Assembly: GCF_932294415.1 (NCBI RefSeq)
Contig: NC_065541.1
Span: 54,228,290-54,292,289 of the forward strand
DNA from: Quercus robur
Lineage: Eukaryota > Streptophyta > Magnoliopsida > Fagales > Fagaceae
DNA length: 64,000 nt
Direction: 5' to 3'
The notes beneath the pieces were generated by a model. The model was given only the letters and a program-made list of their open reading frames with translations, was not told the origin of the DNA and did not search any database. A program made the translations under genes and the position numbers. Of this stretch, positions 46,946 through 57,403 are shown piece after piece. Every line of letters starts with the position of its first letter. Positions within the stretch are counted from its first letter, which is position 1.

Positions 46946-49062
46946 TTATAACCTGATGGGAATAGCCCGGAGAGGCTCAGACCTGTGTAAGGTGATTCCA
47001 AAGGTCTCACTCATGTCTATATCTTCTGGCTTCATCTCATCCGCAAGTCTCCAATGAAAGCAATGAACAAGAGATGCCAACATCAAGTGTACCATCTTGT
47101 TAGCTAATGGTAATCCAGGACAAATCCTTCTTCCAGCTCCAAATGGAATCAACTCAAAGTGTTGACCTTTAAAGTCAGTGGTGCGCTCTAAGAACCTTTC
47201 AGGCAAAAATATATTAGGGTCCGTCCATATGCTTGGATCTCGCCCCATTGCCCACACATTGACTAGAATTTGCGCATTTTTGGGCACAGTGAAGCCACAC
47301 ATTTCTACAACGGTTTCTGCCTTGTGGGGAACTAGGAAAGGTGCTGGTGGGTGCAAACGAAGGGTTTCTTTCACTATTGCTTGTAAAAATGGGAACTTAG
47401 AGATGTCCAATTCTTGAACAAGCCCATCCTTGCCCAGGACTTTTTCTAGCTCATCTCGGGCCTTTGCCATTTTTTCAGGGTTGTGAAGTAACTCTGCCAT
47501 TGCCCATTCAATTGTGCTTGATGTTGTGTCAACCCCTGCAACAAATAAATCCTGGTACAAAATAGTGTGAGAGCTAGTTAAGAACACTTGATTAAGTTTA
47601 CTATAAACTAATAAAGACAGAAAGTAATACTCTTATCATTTGCTTTTGATAAGGTTAATTCTAACAAAGAGTTAGGAGTACGCGACTGCAATAAAACTAG
47701 TGAATAAACTGTTGGTTTTCCGTCATTCCTTGGAAAATATTATCCCCCTCCTTGCAATAGGATTTCAGAAAGAGCAATTAAGAATTATGATTAAACGATT
47801 AAATTTATTAGTTTCCAATGGTTTATGATTTTTAGGTAAGTGATAATTTATTTATAGCATCAAGCAGATGGAATTAAGTATGAAATCTCTTAAAATTTAA
47901 AGTCATACCATTAATTACCTGAAGGAAAAATGTTATACAGGTCTTGCGTAATGAACTTGCTGTAGATACCACAACTTATTTATGGTTGAAAAGAAATAAT
48001 ATTCATGATTGCTTATACCGTATCAAAAAAAAAAAAAAATCATGATGGCTTATAACTACCTAAAGAGTATATCTTGGAACATAGTCTCAAGAGATGAGTT
48101 TAAAAGGCTTATATTATGGAATTCAATACCAAAAGCAAAGCTATAAGGCAGTTAGTCAATACCAGAAGCAAATGTTTGAAATCATCGCGGCTTAATTCTG
48201 AATTATCATCTTTAGCAAGATTGAGGAAGGAATCTAGTAAATCGTTTCTTGCATTAGAACCCTTTGAAGCTCTTAATTGTACTCGTTCATTGATGATTCC
48301 GTCAAAAATCTCGATCAATTTGCCATAATAAATCGTCATCCTTCGTCGTGCACCTTGTGGGTCAGCTAAACGAAGTACTGGGAAATAGTCTGCAATATTA
48401 GGCTTTCCAGCTAATTCCATGACAACACATACAAGCTCCTGGAAATCTTGTCCCGACAAATCTGAACTATAATGGGCCAAGTCAATGGAAAAAAATGTGT
48501 TTGATATGACATTAAGTACTGTAATGAAGGCTGCTCGACCAATATCAACCACTTTCCCACCATTGCTGCAACATTGGTTAACATGGTCAAGTAATTCTTG
48601 CACCTTTTGTTGTCGAAGGGCTTGTGTGGCATCAAGTTGTTGTGGAGCAAATATTTGCGTGGCAGAAACTTTCCTGAGGTTCCTCCAACGAGCCAATGCA
48701 GGCAACCACACTATTGAAACCTTGTGGTGGTCAAATACACGGCCGGCGTCCGGGATAGTTCGGCCGGAGAAGGCTTGGTCATTTTTTTGCAGTGCATCTT
48801 TGGCTATGTCTGGAGAGGAAATGACTATGGTTGTTATGCTCCCTAGCTTGAGAGTCATAAGGGGTCCATAGGTTTTGGAGAGCTTGGCAACATCTTGATG
48901 GGGTTTGTTGCTCAACTCCAGGATGTTTCCGATGATCGGAAAAGGGTGGGGACCTGGGGGAAGTCTGGAAGAGCCAGACTTCCGGCCCCCTAGAGCGGAG
49001 GTGAGCACAGCAATGCATGCCCACACGATGGGAAGTATTATCCAAAATGCTTGGTGGTCCAT
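46946..49062 (-). CDS. Cytochrome P450, CYP76-type (copy B)
   Basis: Two exons, 49062-48163 and 47551-46946, joined across a 611-bp phase-0 intron, give 1,506 bp, 501 residues. Same architecture as copy A: membrane anchor, [12 protein letters not shown] hinge, WRNLR, AGVDTT (305-310), ExxR, PERF and [10 protein letters not shown] with heme Cys444. All intact. Exon 2 differs from copy A at about 8 of 201 residues, exon 1 at about 40 of 300. The densest change is around residues 98-122 (B-C loop, substrate recognition site 1), where copy B reads [14 protein letters not shown]. One codon is missing near the N terminus relative to copy A. The upstream region is wholly different beyond ~45 bp, with three MITEs, so expression probably differs. 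Substrate unknown. Confidence 0.92.
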
Positions 49063-49140
49063 TAACTCGAATTTGCTTTGTTCTTCTTGTCTTTGTACCT
49101 TGTGAGATATAAGAAAGCAATGGGTAAAAGATCAAGCTTA

Positions 49141-49325
49141 GTGTCCGTTTAAATACTGCTTATTTTGTTGAAAACTAAAAACAATAAAAAAAAAATAAAA
49201 AAGTTACTGTTCACGCGTGGGTTACTGTACATTTACCTAAATATATTGTTCATGTTCCATGAACAGTGCAAGAGACGCTGGCTAAAAAAAAAAAAAAAAG
49301 GAATAATCTGAATCCAAACGCTCAC
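49141..49325. mobile_element. MITE 1 of a three-element train upstream of CYP76 B
   Basis: 185 bp, flanked by TTA (49138-49140, 49326-49328). Ends GTGTCCGTTTAAATA and, reverse-complemented, GTGAGCGTTTGGATT. PIF/Harbinger type by TTA target and termini. Confidence 0.75.
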
Positions 49326-49328
49326 TTA

Positions 49329-49529
49329 ATGTCTGTATGGCTAACTTATTTTTTGCTAACTTATTTTACTATTCAATTTATATTTTGTATTATTCATGAG
49401 TCTTAATGCACTTTTTAGTACTCTTTATGGGTCTTACGGTACTATTTCAACTAATATTTACCTTTATCTACAGTACTTTTTGCAAAAAGTTTTCAGTTTT
49501 AGCAAAATAAGTGGATCTCAAACAGACCC
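49329..49529. mobile_element. MITE 2 of the train
   Basis: 201 bp between TTA at 49326-49328 and 49530-49532. Ends ATGTCTGTATGGC and, reverse-complemented, GGGTCTGTTTGAG. The interior TACCTTTATCTACAGTACTTT resembles MITE 3. Confidence 0.7.
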
Positions 49530-49532
49530 TTA

Positions 49533-49770
49533 GTGTGCGTTTGGCTCTAGTTTTTTTTTTTTTTACATCAAAGATAGAAGGCTTCGGCTTAAAAACCCAG
49601 TTTATTTTACTATTCAGCTTTTTTTTTCTACTATTCATGGGACCCACTGCACTTTTTGGTATTATTCATGGGTTTTACTATACTATTTCAACTAACTTTT
49701 ACCTTTATTTACAGTACTTTCGGCAAAAAAATTTTAATTTCAATAAAATAAGCGGATCCCAAACAAACTC
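49533..49770. mobile_element. MITE 3 of the train
   Basis: 238 bp between TTA at 49530-49532 and 49771-49773. Ends GTGTGCGTTTGGCTC and, reverse-complemented, GAGTTTGTTTGGGATCC. The interior is closely related to MITE 2. Confidence 0.75.
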
Positions 49771-50013
49771 TTAGAATTGTGAAATCATTCTATTGTATTC
49801 TATTGTATTTGTATATGCGTAAAACTAGTAAAGGGAATTTTGAAGGGCTCCACAACATTTTTACAATGGTAAGTTGTTATTTGTTCTAATTTGAACATAC
49901 CATTAAAATTATTTTTTCGCCTACCAATAACTAAAATTACTTATTTTGCCCATAAAAAATAGATAGTAACAATTTGTCACTTATTATTTATTGTGAAATG
50001 ATATAGACATAAT

Positions 50014-51476
50014 ATTTATCTTACAAATTTGTATGAATGTTGTTGTATGTGTAGTACATCATAATATGAGGGCTGTAAATATGAGAGGTATGTGTGTAGT
50101 ACAAGACATATATGTGATGGACAAATAAACCATAGTGGGCCTAGAGCTGGCGTGTACACTAACAATTAGATAGCAATAGTTTTTTACTTTCTCAAAGGCC
50201 AGCGTTTGGAGTCTTATTGGACCACATTTCATGCTTAGACATCCAGATTGATTGAGCCATAAATTTAGCTATTTGATAGTACAAAAAGTTACTTTATTTA
50301 TTTTACCTTCTCACTTTACAAAACACTCAACATCAGTGGTTTTATTTTAGCTTTCAATACAATAAAATAATATATCCACTACAATAAATAACCATCACAA
50401 CTGCTATTGCAGTGGGTTTGACCTTCTATTTTTCTTCACATCTAAACACACTAACACACAACTTTGCAAGATAAAAAAAAAAATCAAAAAAATTTACAAA
50501 ATTCTAATTTACAAAACCCATAAACAACCCAACATACCAAATCTGAAAATTGAAGAGTGCTGAGAGTCATTAGCTGAAAAATAGTGTGCAAGAAAAAAAA
50601 AAAAAAAACAGCATGCAAGAGAGAAAGAGGAAAATAAAAAAAGAAAAGAACAAGATGAGAGCGTGCAAGGGAGAGAGAGAGCTTGGAAGTGTAATAAAAT
50701 ACAATTTTTTGCTTTAGCTTTTTTGCTAGTGCACAGCTATAGATGGCTATGTACTGTAACAAGAAACTAAAAAATTTTAGTTATGACACCACCATTGCAA
50801 CATGCTTTTTTAGTATTAGTGGTGCTAAAAATAGCAATATAGTTTTTTAGCACCACCAATACTAATGCTCTTAAGGGGAACACCCTTATCCTCCTATGAG
50901 AGGTAGAGGAATCCAGTAGGTGGAAGTAAGAATTTTCCAAGGATTTAATACTTAAGCCTTAAACTGACTAATTACCTATCACTAAAAAAGTAAAATAAAT
51001 AAAGAAATCTCAAATAGTCATTTATTATGTTGTTTAAGTAGTAACAATATATTCTTACCGGTACCACATTAGATTGTAAATTTTTTGTACTAAAATTTGA
51101 AATAATTTTAATATTTTCGTTGCAAAAATTATTGTGTACACCTTGATCCTCAGGGGCATAATAATTTCTTGATGTTTGCAAGTTGCTTAACAATCACAGG
51201 GCTTAACTAGACGTTCCTGTCTTTTTAAGTGTACCAAGCCTTTCATCTTCAAGGAATTTACTAAGAACTGAGAAAGTTACCTATACTTTGTTTTCATGCC
51301 AGATATTTTCTTTAGAAGGAAATCGTGTTATGTGAGAATGACTCGCGTTTTGGTTTTGTCTACGATCTAGGAAATGATATTGCAAATTTATATATATATA
51401 TATATATATAAACAATTTTTATTTACAATAAGAATATAAGCCAACTAGAATATCTCCCCTAAGTTTTTTTCTTAAA
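50014..51476. repeat. 1.47-kb direct repeat, first copy
   Basis: Nearly identical to 51644-53116 (offset about 1,630-1,640 bp). Contains a 633-bp GAGCATT-type MITE (50238-50870, TTA flanks) whose left terminus is altered to GACATCCAGATTG. No coding sequence. Confidence 0.92.
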
Positions 51477-51552
51477 TTTCAATTAATAGGGTTGTTGTAT
51501 TATTGAATGTTATTGAATGTGCCTAGACCTCCAAAACTTTCTGTTCTCATAG
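51471..51552. repeat. Dispersed repeat also at the window's right edge
   Basis: CTTAAATTTCAATTAATAGG through CTTTCTGTTCTCATAG matches 63919-64000 with one difference seen. The copy at 51471 lies in the 167-bp spacer between the two 1.47-kb repeats. Confidence 0.9.
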
Positions 51553-51643
51553 TATTTGTAATTTGTAGTTTGTACTAGAAACTTAGGGTATACATCCTAT
51601 ATACTTCATTGGATTTTGTTGTACTTGGTTTTTATTTGATGAA

Positions 51644-53116
51644 ATTTATCTTACAAATTTGTATGAATGTTGTTGTATGTGTAGTACATCATAATATGAG
51701 GGCGGTAAATATGAGAGGTATGTGTGTAGTACAAGACATATCTGTGATGGACAAATAAACCATAGTGGGCCTAGAGCTGGCGTGTACACTAACAATTAGA
51801 TAGCAATAGTTTTTTACTTTCTCAAAGGCCAGGCCAGCGTTTGGAGTCTTATTGGACCACATTTCATGCTTAGAGCATTCACATTGATTGAGCCATAAAT
51901 TTAGCTATTTGATATTACAAAAAGTTACTTTATTTATTTTACCTTTTCACTTTACAAAACACTCAACATCAGTGATTTTATTTTAGCTTTCAATACAATA
52001 AAATAATATATCCACTACAATAAATAACCATCACAACTGCTATTGTAGTGGGTTTGACCTTCTATTTTTCTTCACATCTAAACACACTAACACACAACTT
52101 TGCAAAATAAAAAAAAAAAATCAAAAAAATTTACAAAATTCTAATTTACAAAACCCATAAACAACCCAACATACCAAATCTGAAAACTGAAGAGTGCTGA
52201 GAGTCATTAGCTGAAAAATAGTGTGCAAGAAAAAAAAAAAAAAAAACAGCATGCAAGAGAGAAAGAGGAAAAGAAAAAAAGAAAAGAAGAAGATGAGAGC
52301 GTGCAAGGGAGAGAGAGAGAGCTTGGAAGTGTAATAAAATACAATTTTTTGCTTTAGCTTTTTTGCTAGTGCACAGCTATAGATGGCTATGTACTGTAAC
52401 AAGAAACTAAAAAATTTTAGTTATGACACCACCATTGCAACATGCTTTTTTAGTATTAGTGGTGCTAAAAATAGCAATATAGTATTTTAGCACCACCAAT
52501 ACTAATGCTCTTAAGGGGAACACCCTTATCCTCCTATGAGAGGTAGAGGAATCCAGTAGGTGGAAGTAAGAATTTTCCAAGGATTTAATACTTAAGCCTT
52601 AAACTGACTAATTACCTATCACTAAAAAAGTAAAATAAATAAAGAAATCTCAAATAGTCATTTATTATGTTGTTTAAGTAGTAACAATATATTCTTACCG
52701 GTACCACATTAGATTGTAAATTTTTTGTACTAAAATTTGAAATAATTTTAATATTTTCGTTGCAAAAATTATTGTGTACACCTTGATCCTCAGGGGCATA
52801 ATAATTTCTTGATGTTTGCAAGTTGCTTAACAATCACAGGGCTTAACTAGACGTTCCTGTCTTTTTAAGTGTACCAAGCCTTTCATCTTCAAGGAATTTA
52901 CTAAGAACTGAGAAAGTTACCTATACTTTGTTTTCATGCCAGATATTTTCTTTAGAAGGAAATCGTGTTATGTGAGAATGACTTGCGTTTTGGTTTTGTC
53001 TACGATCTAGGAAATGATATTGCAAATTTATATATATATATATATATATAAACAATTTTTATTTACAATAAGAATATAAGCCAACTAGAATATCTCCCCT
53101 AAGTTTTTTTCTTAAA
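51644..53116. repeat. 1.47-kb direct repeat, second copy
   Basis: Second copy of 50014-51476, about 98-99% identical by eye, implying a recent duplication. Confidence 0.92.
51873..52510. mobile_element. 638-bp Harbinger-type MITE
   Basis: Flanked by TTA (51870-51872 and 52511-52513). Termini GAGCATTCACATTGATTG and, reverse-complemented, GAGCATTAGTATTGGTGG. Related by termini to the 1.28-kb element at 8157. The ORF on the minus strand inside it is low-complexity and not a gene. Confidence 0.75.
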
Positions 53117-53149
53117 AGAAAGACCCCCATATTTACTAGCTAGTTCACA

Positions 53150-53490
53150 AATATTAACGAAATCATAAACCATATACTTTCTTTTTTTGACAAACATAAA
53201 CCATATACTTTCAATAAACGAAAACAAAAGGATTTGTATCCAACTATAGCTTGGAGTTTGGCACAAAGTTTGGTTAAAGGTATATTAAGGTCGGTGTCAT
53301 TACTCATTATTCATTACGGACATTTACAATTGGACTGTGATTTTCTTTAAAGAAAATTGCATGTGTGTTTTTTTTTGCATGGTATTAACTTATTATCTTT
53401 CACATTCAAATTGTGAAGAAAGCTAACAAGCGGAGATGGAAGAGTTCAAAATGAAGAGAAATTGATTTTCTTGACTTGCTTATTCCATGC
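53150..53490. repeat. Displaced piece of CYP76 upstream region
   Basis: ATAAACCATATACTTTCAAT, GGATTTGTATCCAACTA, GGTTAAAGGTAT and AACAAGCGGAGATGGAAGAG occur in the same order as at 39245-39530 and 39550-39850. It is a further, rearranged copy of the P450 upstream repeat. Confidence 0.75.
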
Positions 53491-53639
53491 ATGCTAGATT
53501 TTCAACATGTAGGTTATAGCGGCTTTTAAAGTCTTGTTTGAATTATCTCTATGCTTCTTTGTCACTTTGTGTAGTATAGGTTTGTCCTTCACGAGTTCTA
53601 GATATGGCTCAATTATTCTACCGTATGCATGAAAGTGGG

Positions 53640-53995
53640 GAAAAAATAGCAAAATACCCCTTTCGCCCAAAAATTCCAGTAAATGAGTAAAATGCTCTTG
53701 TTCTGAAACTCTTTTGGAATATTTGAAACTCACTTTTTAGAAAATCAAGTTACTTGAAAAAAACTACATGGAACTCGAGTTCCATGTAGGTTTTTTTTTT
53801 TTTTGTTTTTTATTTTTTAAGTTTGATTGCCTATAACTCGATTTTCTAAAAATCTAGTTTTTTTTAATTTTTTTTTTATTGAAACTCGTTTTTTAGAAAA
53901 TCGAGTTTAAAATAGATGCATTTTCCTAAATAGTTTTATAATAGGGGCATTTGTTACATATTTTGAGCGAAAGGGGTATATTTTCATTTTGGCAC
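53640..53995. mobile_element. Foldback MITE with perfect 26-bp palindrome at its core
   Basis: The ends AAAATACCCCTTTCGCCCAA and the reverse complement of GAGCGAAAGGGGTATATTTT form an inverted repeat. A 26-bp perfect palindrome centred on CTCGAG lies at 53764-53789. Several AGAAAATCGAGTT motifs occur in both orientations. A related AGAAAATCGAGTT motif recurs near 62264. Confidence 0.65.
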
Positions 53996-55620
53996 ATGAA
54001 AGTGTATCTAATAAGTGTAGTATCAATCCAGTAAGTGTATAAGCACTTAAAAAAATAAAAATAAAAATTAAAGAGTGAAATAGAAGAGTAGCGTGTGCAG
54101 TAAAATGTCTCTAATATATGCTTTAAGTATCAGTAAATTGTTCCTCAAAAAAAAAAAAAAAAAAAAAGTATCAGTAAATAAACTATATCGAGAAATTTTG
54201 TGTATTCTACTTGAGTGTGGTGACAATGTATTTGTTATTTTCTACTTGAGTGTTTAATTTATTATTCTAAAAAAAACTTCTGCAATCATAAATCTTAACA
54301 TTAATATTTTCGTACACCTAGTTTCACATATCACTTTGTTTCTGTTCGTCCAAATTGCCCAGCAATTCCTGGGGGCTAAAATATCACATCTAGTAATTAG
54401 CATTGACGTTATTATAACAAACACTGTTGCATCTAAGAGCATTGACATTATACGAATAAACACGGTTGCTTGGCCACCTTGTTTCTCAACAATTATTATG
54501 TTATTTTTAAATTTAAATCTTGAAGTTTCGTTAGCAAAAGCAACCCCACCGTTAGTGGTTTGCTGACATGTCCACATCATACTATTTCATTTTCTAGTTG
54601 AACCAATTAACTGGTGACATGTATTATATTAACTATTCAATGTTATTAACTAAACTTAAAACAAATTAAAATAAACTTTAACAATATTTTTCTTTTACAG
54701 ATATACCAATATATACCAGTATCAAATTATTTTATTTCTTTGCCAAACCGCAACGGTCTTTAGTATAGTATTGAGTACTTTGTATCATACTATTGAGTGG
54801 AAAAATCACTGAACATTACTTAGTCCTTAGGTGCACCTAATTGTTTTTCGCATTATGATATTTCCAACTTATCCTTTCAAATGGGATAAAAATTTCTAAC
54901 AAATTTTACCTATAAGAAAAAAAAAAAAAAAAAAAAAAACTTTCTAGCAAATTTCAGCCTAAAATAGAACAAAAAAAAAAAAAATAGTAATAATATAAAA
55001 CTCTATATAATAATAAATAGTACTATTAAACTATATCTACGTATAATATTTACAAGTAGATAAAATTTATTGGTCTTGATATAATATTTTCCGATTTTTT
55101 GGTGAATATTTCCCATAAAATTAATTAAAGTTGTTTGATGGTTGATGCAATTATTGATTATTAATAGCTCTTTTTTTTTCCTCTCTAATTTTTAAGGGCA
55201 CATTTTGTAGATTCAAGTATTTTAGAAGTGTTGACAAAATATTTTGTCGTATGAAAGTCACGAAATTCACAAAATTATGTTGATAGAAATCTTATTTCTA
55301 AATAATTTATTATAGAACTAAAATTTAATACAAAAGGCTATTGACAAAGTTGAGGGCTTCTTTTTCAACCCATTTAGTTTCAAAATATTGAATAAGTAAA
55401 CTATAGATTAAATTTTTTTACTTATTAATAAAAATTCCACATATTGAAATGGAGTCATGCACATATCATATATATATATATATATATATTTTAAAGAGTA
55501 GCATAGCTAAAAAAAATGCAATAAAATTCAAATCCTTTGATAATGCTTTTTATATTTCTTAGGAAATACATATTAAAAAAATACTTTAGGTGTCTAAAGA
55601 CTAATATTTATAAATTAAAA
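53996..55620. other. AT-rich intergenic stretch
   Basis: Contains a diverged third copy (about 54315-54550) of the P450 downstream-flank segment at 35985-36170, A-runs at 54147-54167 and 54919-54940, and an AT microsatellite at 55468-55488. No gene recognised. Confidence 0.5.
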
Positions 55621-55625
55621 AAAAA

Positions 55626-55990
55626 TTCCGGTCCTATTTGGTCTAATTGGTCTTATTTGTTCCACATCAGTGAAGTTTGGTTCTATTCGGTCCATTTTGT
55701 TTACTTCGCTCCACTTTGATTTTATTCGGTCCTCATTGGTCCTAATCGGTCCACTTTAGTCTTGTTTAGTCCACTTCGGTCTACTTCAGTCCTATTCGGT
55801 TCGGTCCATTTTATTCCTATTCGGTCCATTCAGTCCATTCAGTCTTATTCGGTCCGCTTTAATCTTATTCGGTCAAACTCGGTCCTATTCCGTCCACTTT
55901 AGTCCTATTCGGTCATATTTAGTCCACTTGGTCCATTTAGTTTACTTCGATCTATTTTGGTCTACTTCAGTCCATTCGGTGCATTTTTGT
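55626..55990. repeat. Degenerate ~10-bp minisatellite TCGGTCCA(C/T)TT
   Basis: About 35 diverged units of the form ATTCGGTCCTATTCGGTCCA across 360 bp, with pyrimidine-rich plus strand. No ORF of note. Function unknown. Confidence 0.85.
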
Positions 55991-57347
55991 CAGTTTTGAC
56001 CATCTCAGTGTCATTTCTATTTTCCATCATTTCTTGAGCTTGTTTATGTTATCTAATCCTAAAGACTATTGAAAAAGTTTTTCAAAAATTGCTTTTGAAC
56101 CAAAATTTTCAAATAATCCAACTTTCAATTGTGATGCTCCTAAAAGTAATTAGGTTTAATTAAGTTTTGTTTGGTTCGATGAACTAGACTTAGCACAACA
56201 AAACATAAGAGAAACAGTGGGTCCACTCCCACAACCTCAACAAAAACATTTCATGTATGTGAAAGGCAGATGTTCTCCAGAACTTCTAAGCTAATTGGAA
56301 AATTCTAAATTTGCACATAGCAAGTTAATTTTCATTTCATTTGACTTGAAAATGACATTATTGTGAGTTCCAGTTAGCTTAATTAATTTTTTTTTTTTGA
56401 ATAAAAAGTTTAAAGTTCAAATATTCGATGTAAGTGACAGTAAATAATAATATTATAATAATAATAAGAAAAGAGTTTTATGTGCCATGCCCATATTTCA
56501 TTACAACCATACGTGATAACGTGAAAAAGACTCGCGCTCCTTCTTCTTAACCACTTCATAGAACAAAATATTTTATCCCTTTAGCGTACAATATTGTCAT
56601 TAAGGATTAAACAAAATAGTAATAACAACGACCTTTTTATTTTAAAAAAAAAAAAATAGGCCTTCACCAATAGAAAATCAAATTGGTGTCACAAAAGTTG
56701 ACTTGTTACAAGTCCCACTAAAGAATGATTTGGATCAGATTCGGTGCAACAATAATGTCCTAAACAATATCTTTGACGCGTTACTTTTTTTTTTTTTTGA
56801 GAAAGAAATTTGACGCATTACTAGAATGTGATTTTAGTGATCTGATTGGAATGCTTGTCACTTGCGTTTTATTATTTGAATAATGGGTTGTTCTATGGTA
56901 CCCTCATTTTTTTTAGGGGGTACCGTACCCAGTCAAATCTTGACCCTCAATTGTAATAGTTTTAATCCTGACCGTATATATAATTTTAGTGAATACCAAT
57001 TACCGGTAGAGCAAGTTTCCATATAAAAGCAAAAGCAAAACCTAAAAAAACCAAAACAGATCTGTTTCTCTCTTGCGTTCACTCAATTCTGTGGGCGAAC
57101 CAAGCTTTGTGTCCATCGATCTCCTTCCCGCGTTCCTTGGATTTGCTAACTGGTAAAGGCAAGGATCAAAACTAAACGCTAATTTCCAAATGATCAGTTT
57201 GGCTACATATCACTCCTCTCTCTATTTGATTTTGAGATCGTCGAATATGGGTATTGGGTATGGCTGTTTATAAAATTATTGGGATATGTTCTTAAGAGAT
57301 TCTTCTTCTCAAGCTCTATTTGATATCTTTGTTTCTCCTTGAAATAG

Positions 57348-57403
57348 GTTGAGCTTTGCGATGATGATGAGTTTCTTGTTCTAGCCACTTGTGATGGGAT
57401 TTG
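57348..57403 (+). pseudogene. Captured PP2C phosphatase exon fragment
   Basis: After an acceptor-like GAAATAG the frame reads VELCDDDEFLVLA-T-CDGI and stops at a donor-like TG/GTTAGT. VELCDDDEFLVLACDGIWD is a conserved stretch of plant group-I type PP2C protein phosphatases, which bind metal through the Asp of CDGIWD. An additional Thr interrupts the motif, and no other PP2C exon was found in the element. The upstream leader-like block at about 57050-57160, ending near a possible GTAAAG donor, may derive from the same gene. A transposon-carried fragment, not a functional gene. Confidence 0.75.

Larger units (their letters stand above)
40667..49107. repeat. CYP76 segmental duplication, copy 2
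   Basis: Matches 28623 to about 38500 in the same order and orientation. Similarity stops about 45 bp upstream of the copy B ATG (49107), where other sequence intervenes. Upstream-region sequence of the same kind resumes at about 53150-53490, suggesting that 49.1-53.1 kb was inserted or rearranged within it. Confidence 0.85.

Noticed and set aside
50014-53116. LTR retrotransposon with 1.47-kb LTRs
   Set aside because: The repeats lack TG...CA ends, the spacer is only 167 bp with no primer-binding or polypurine features, and the repeat contains a MITE. A local direct duplication fits better.
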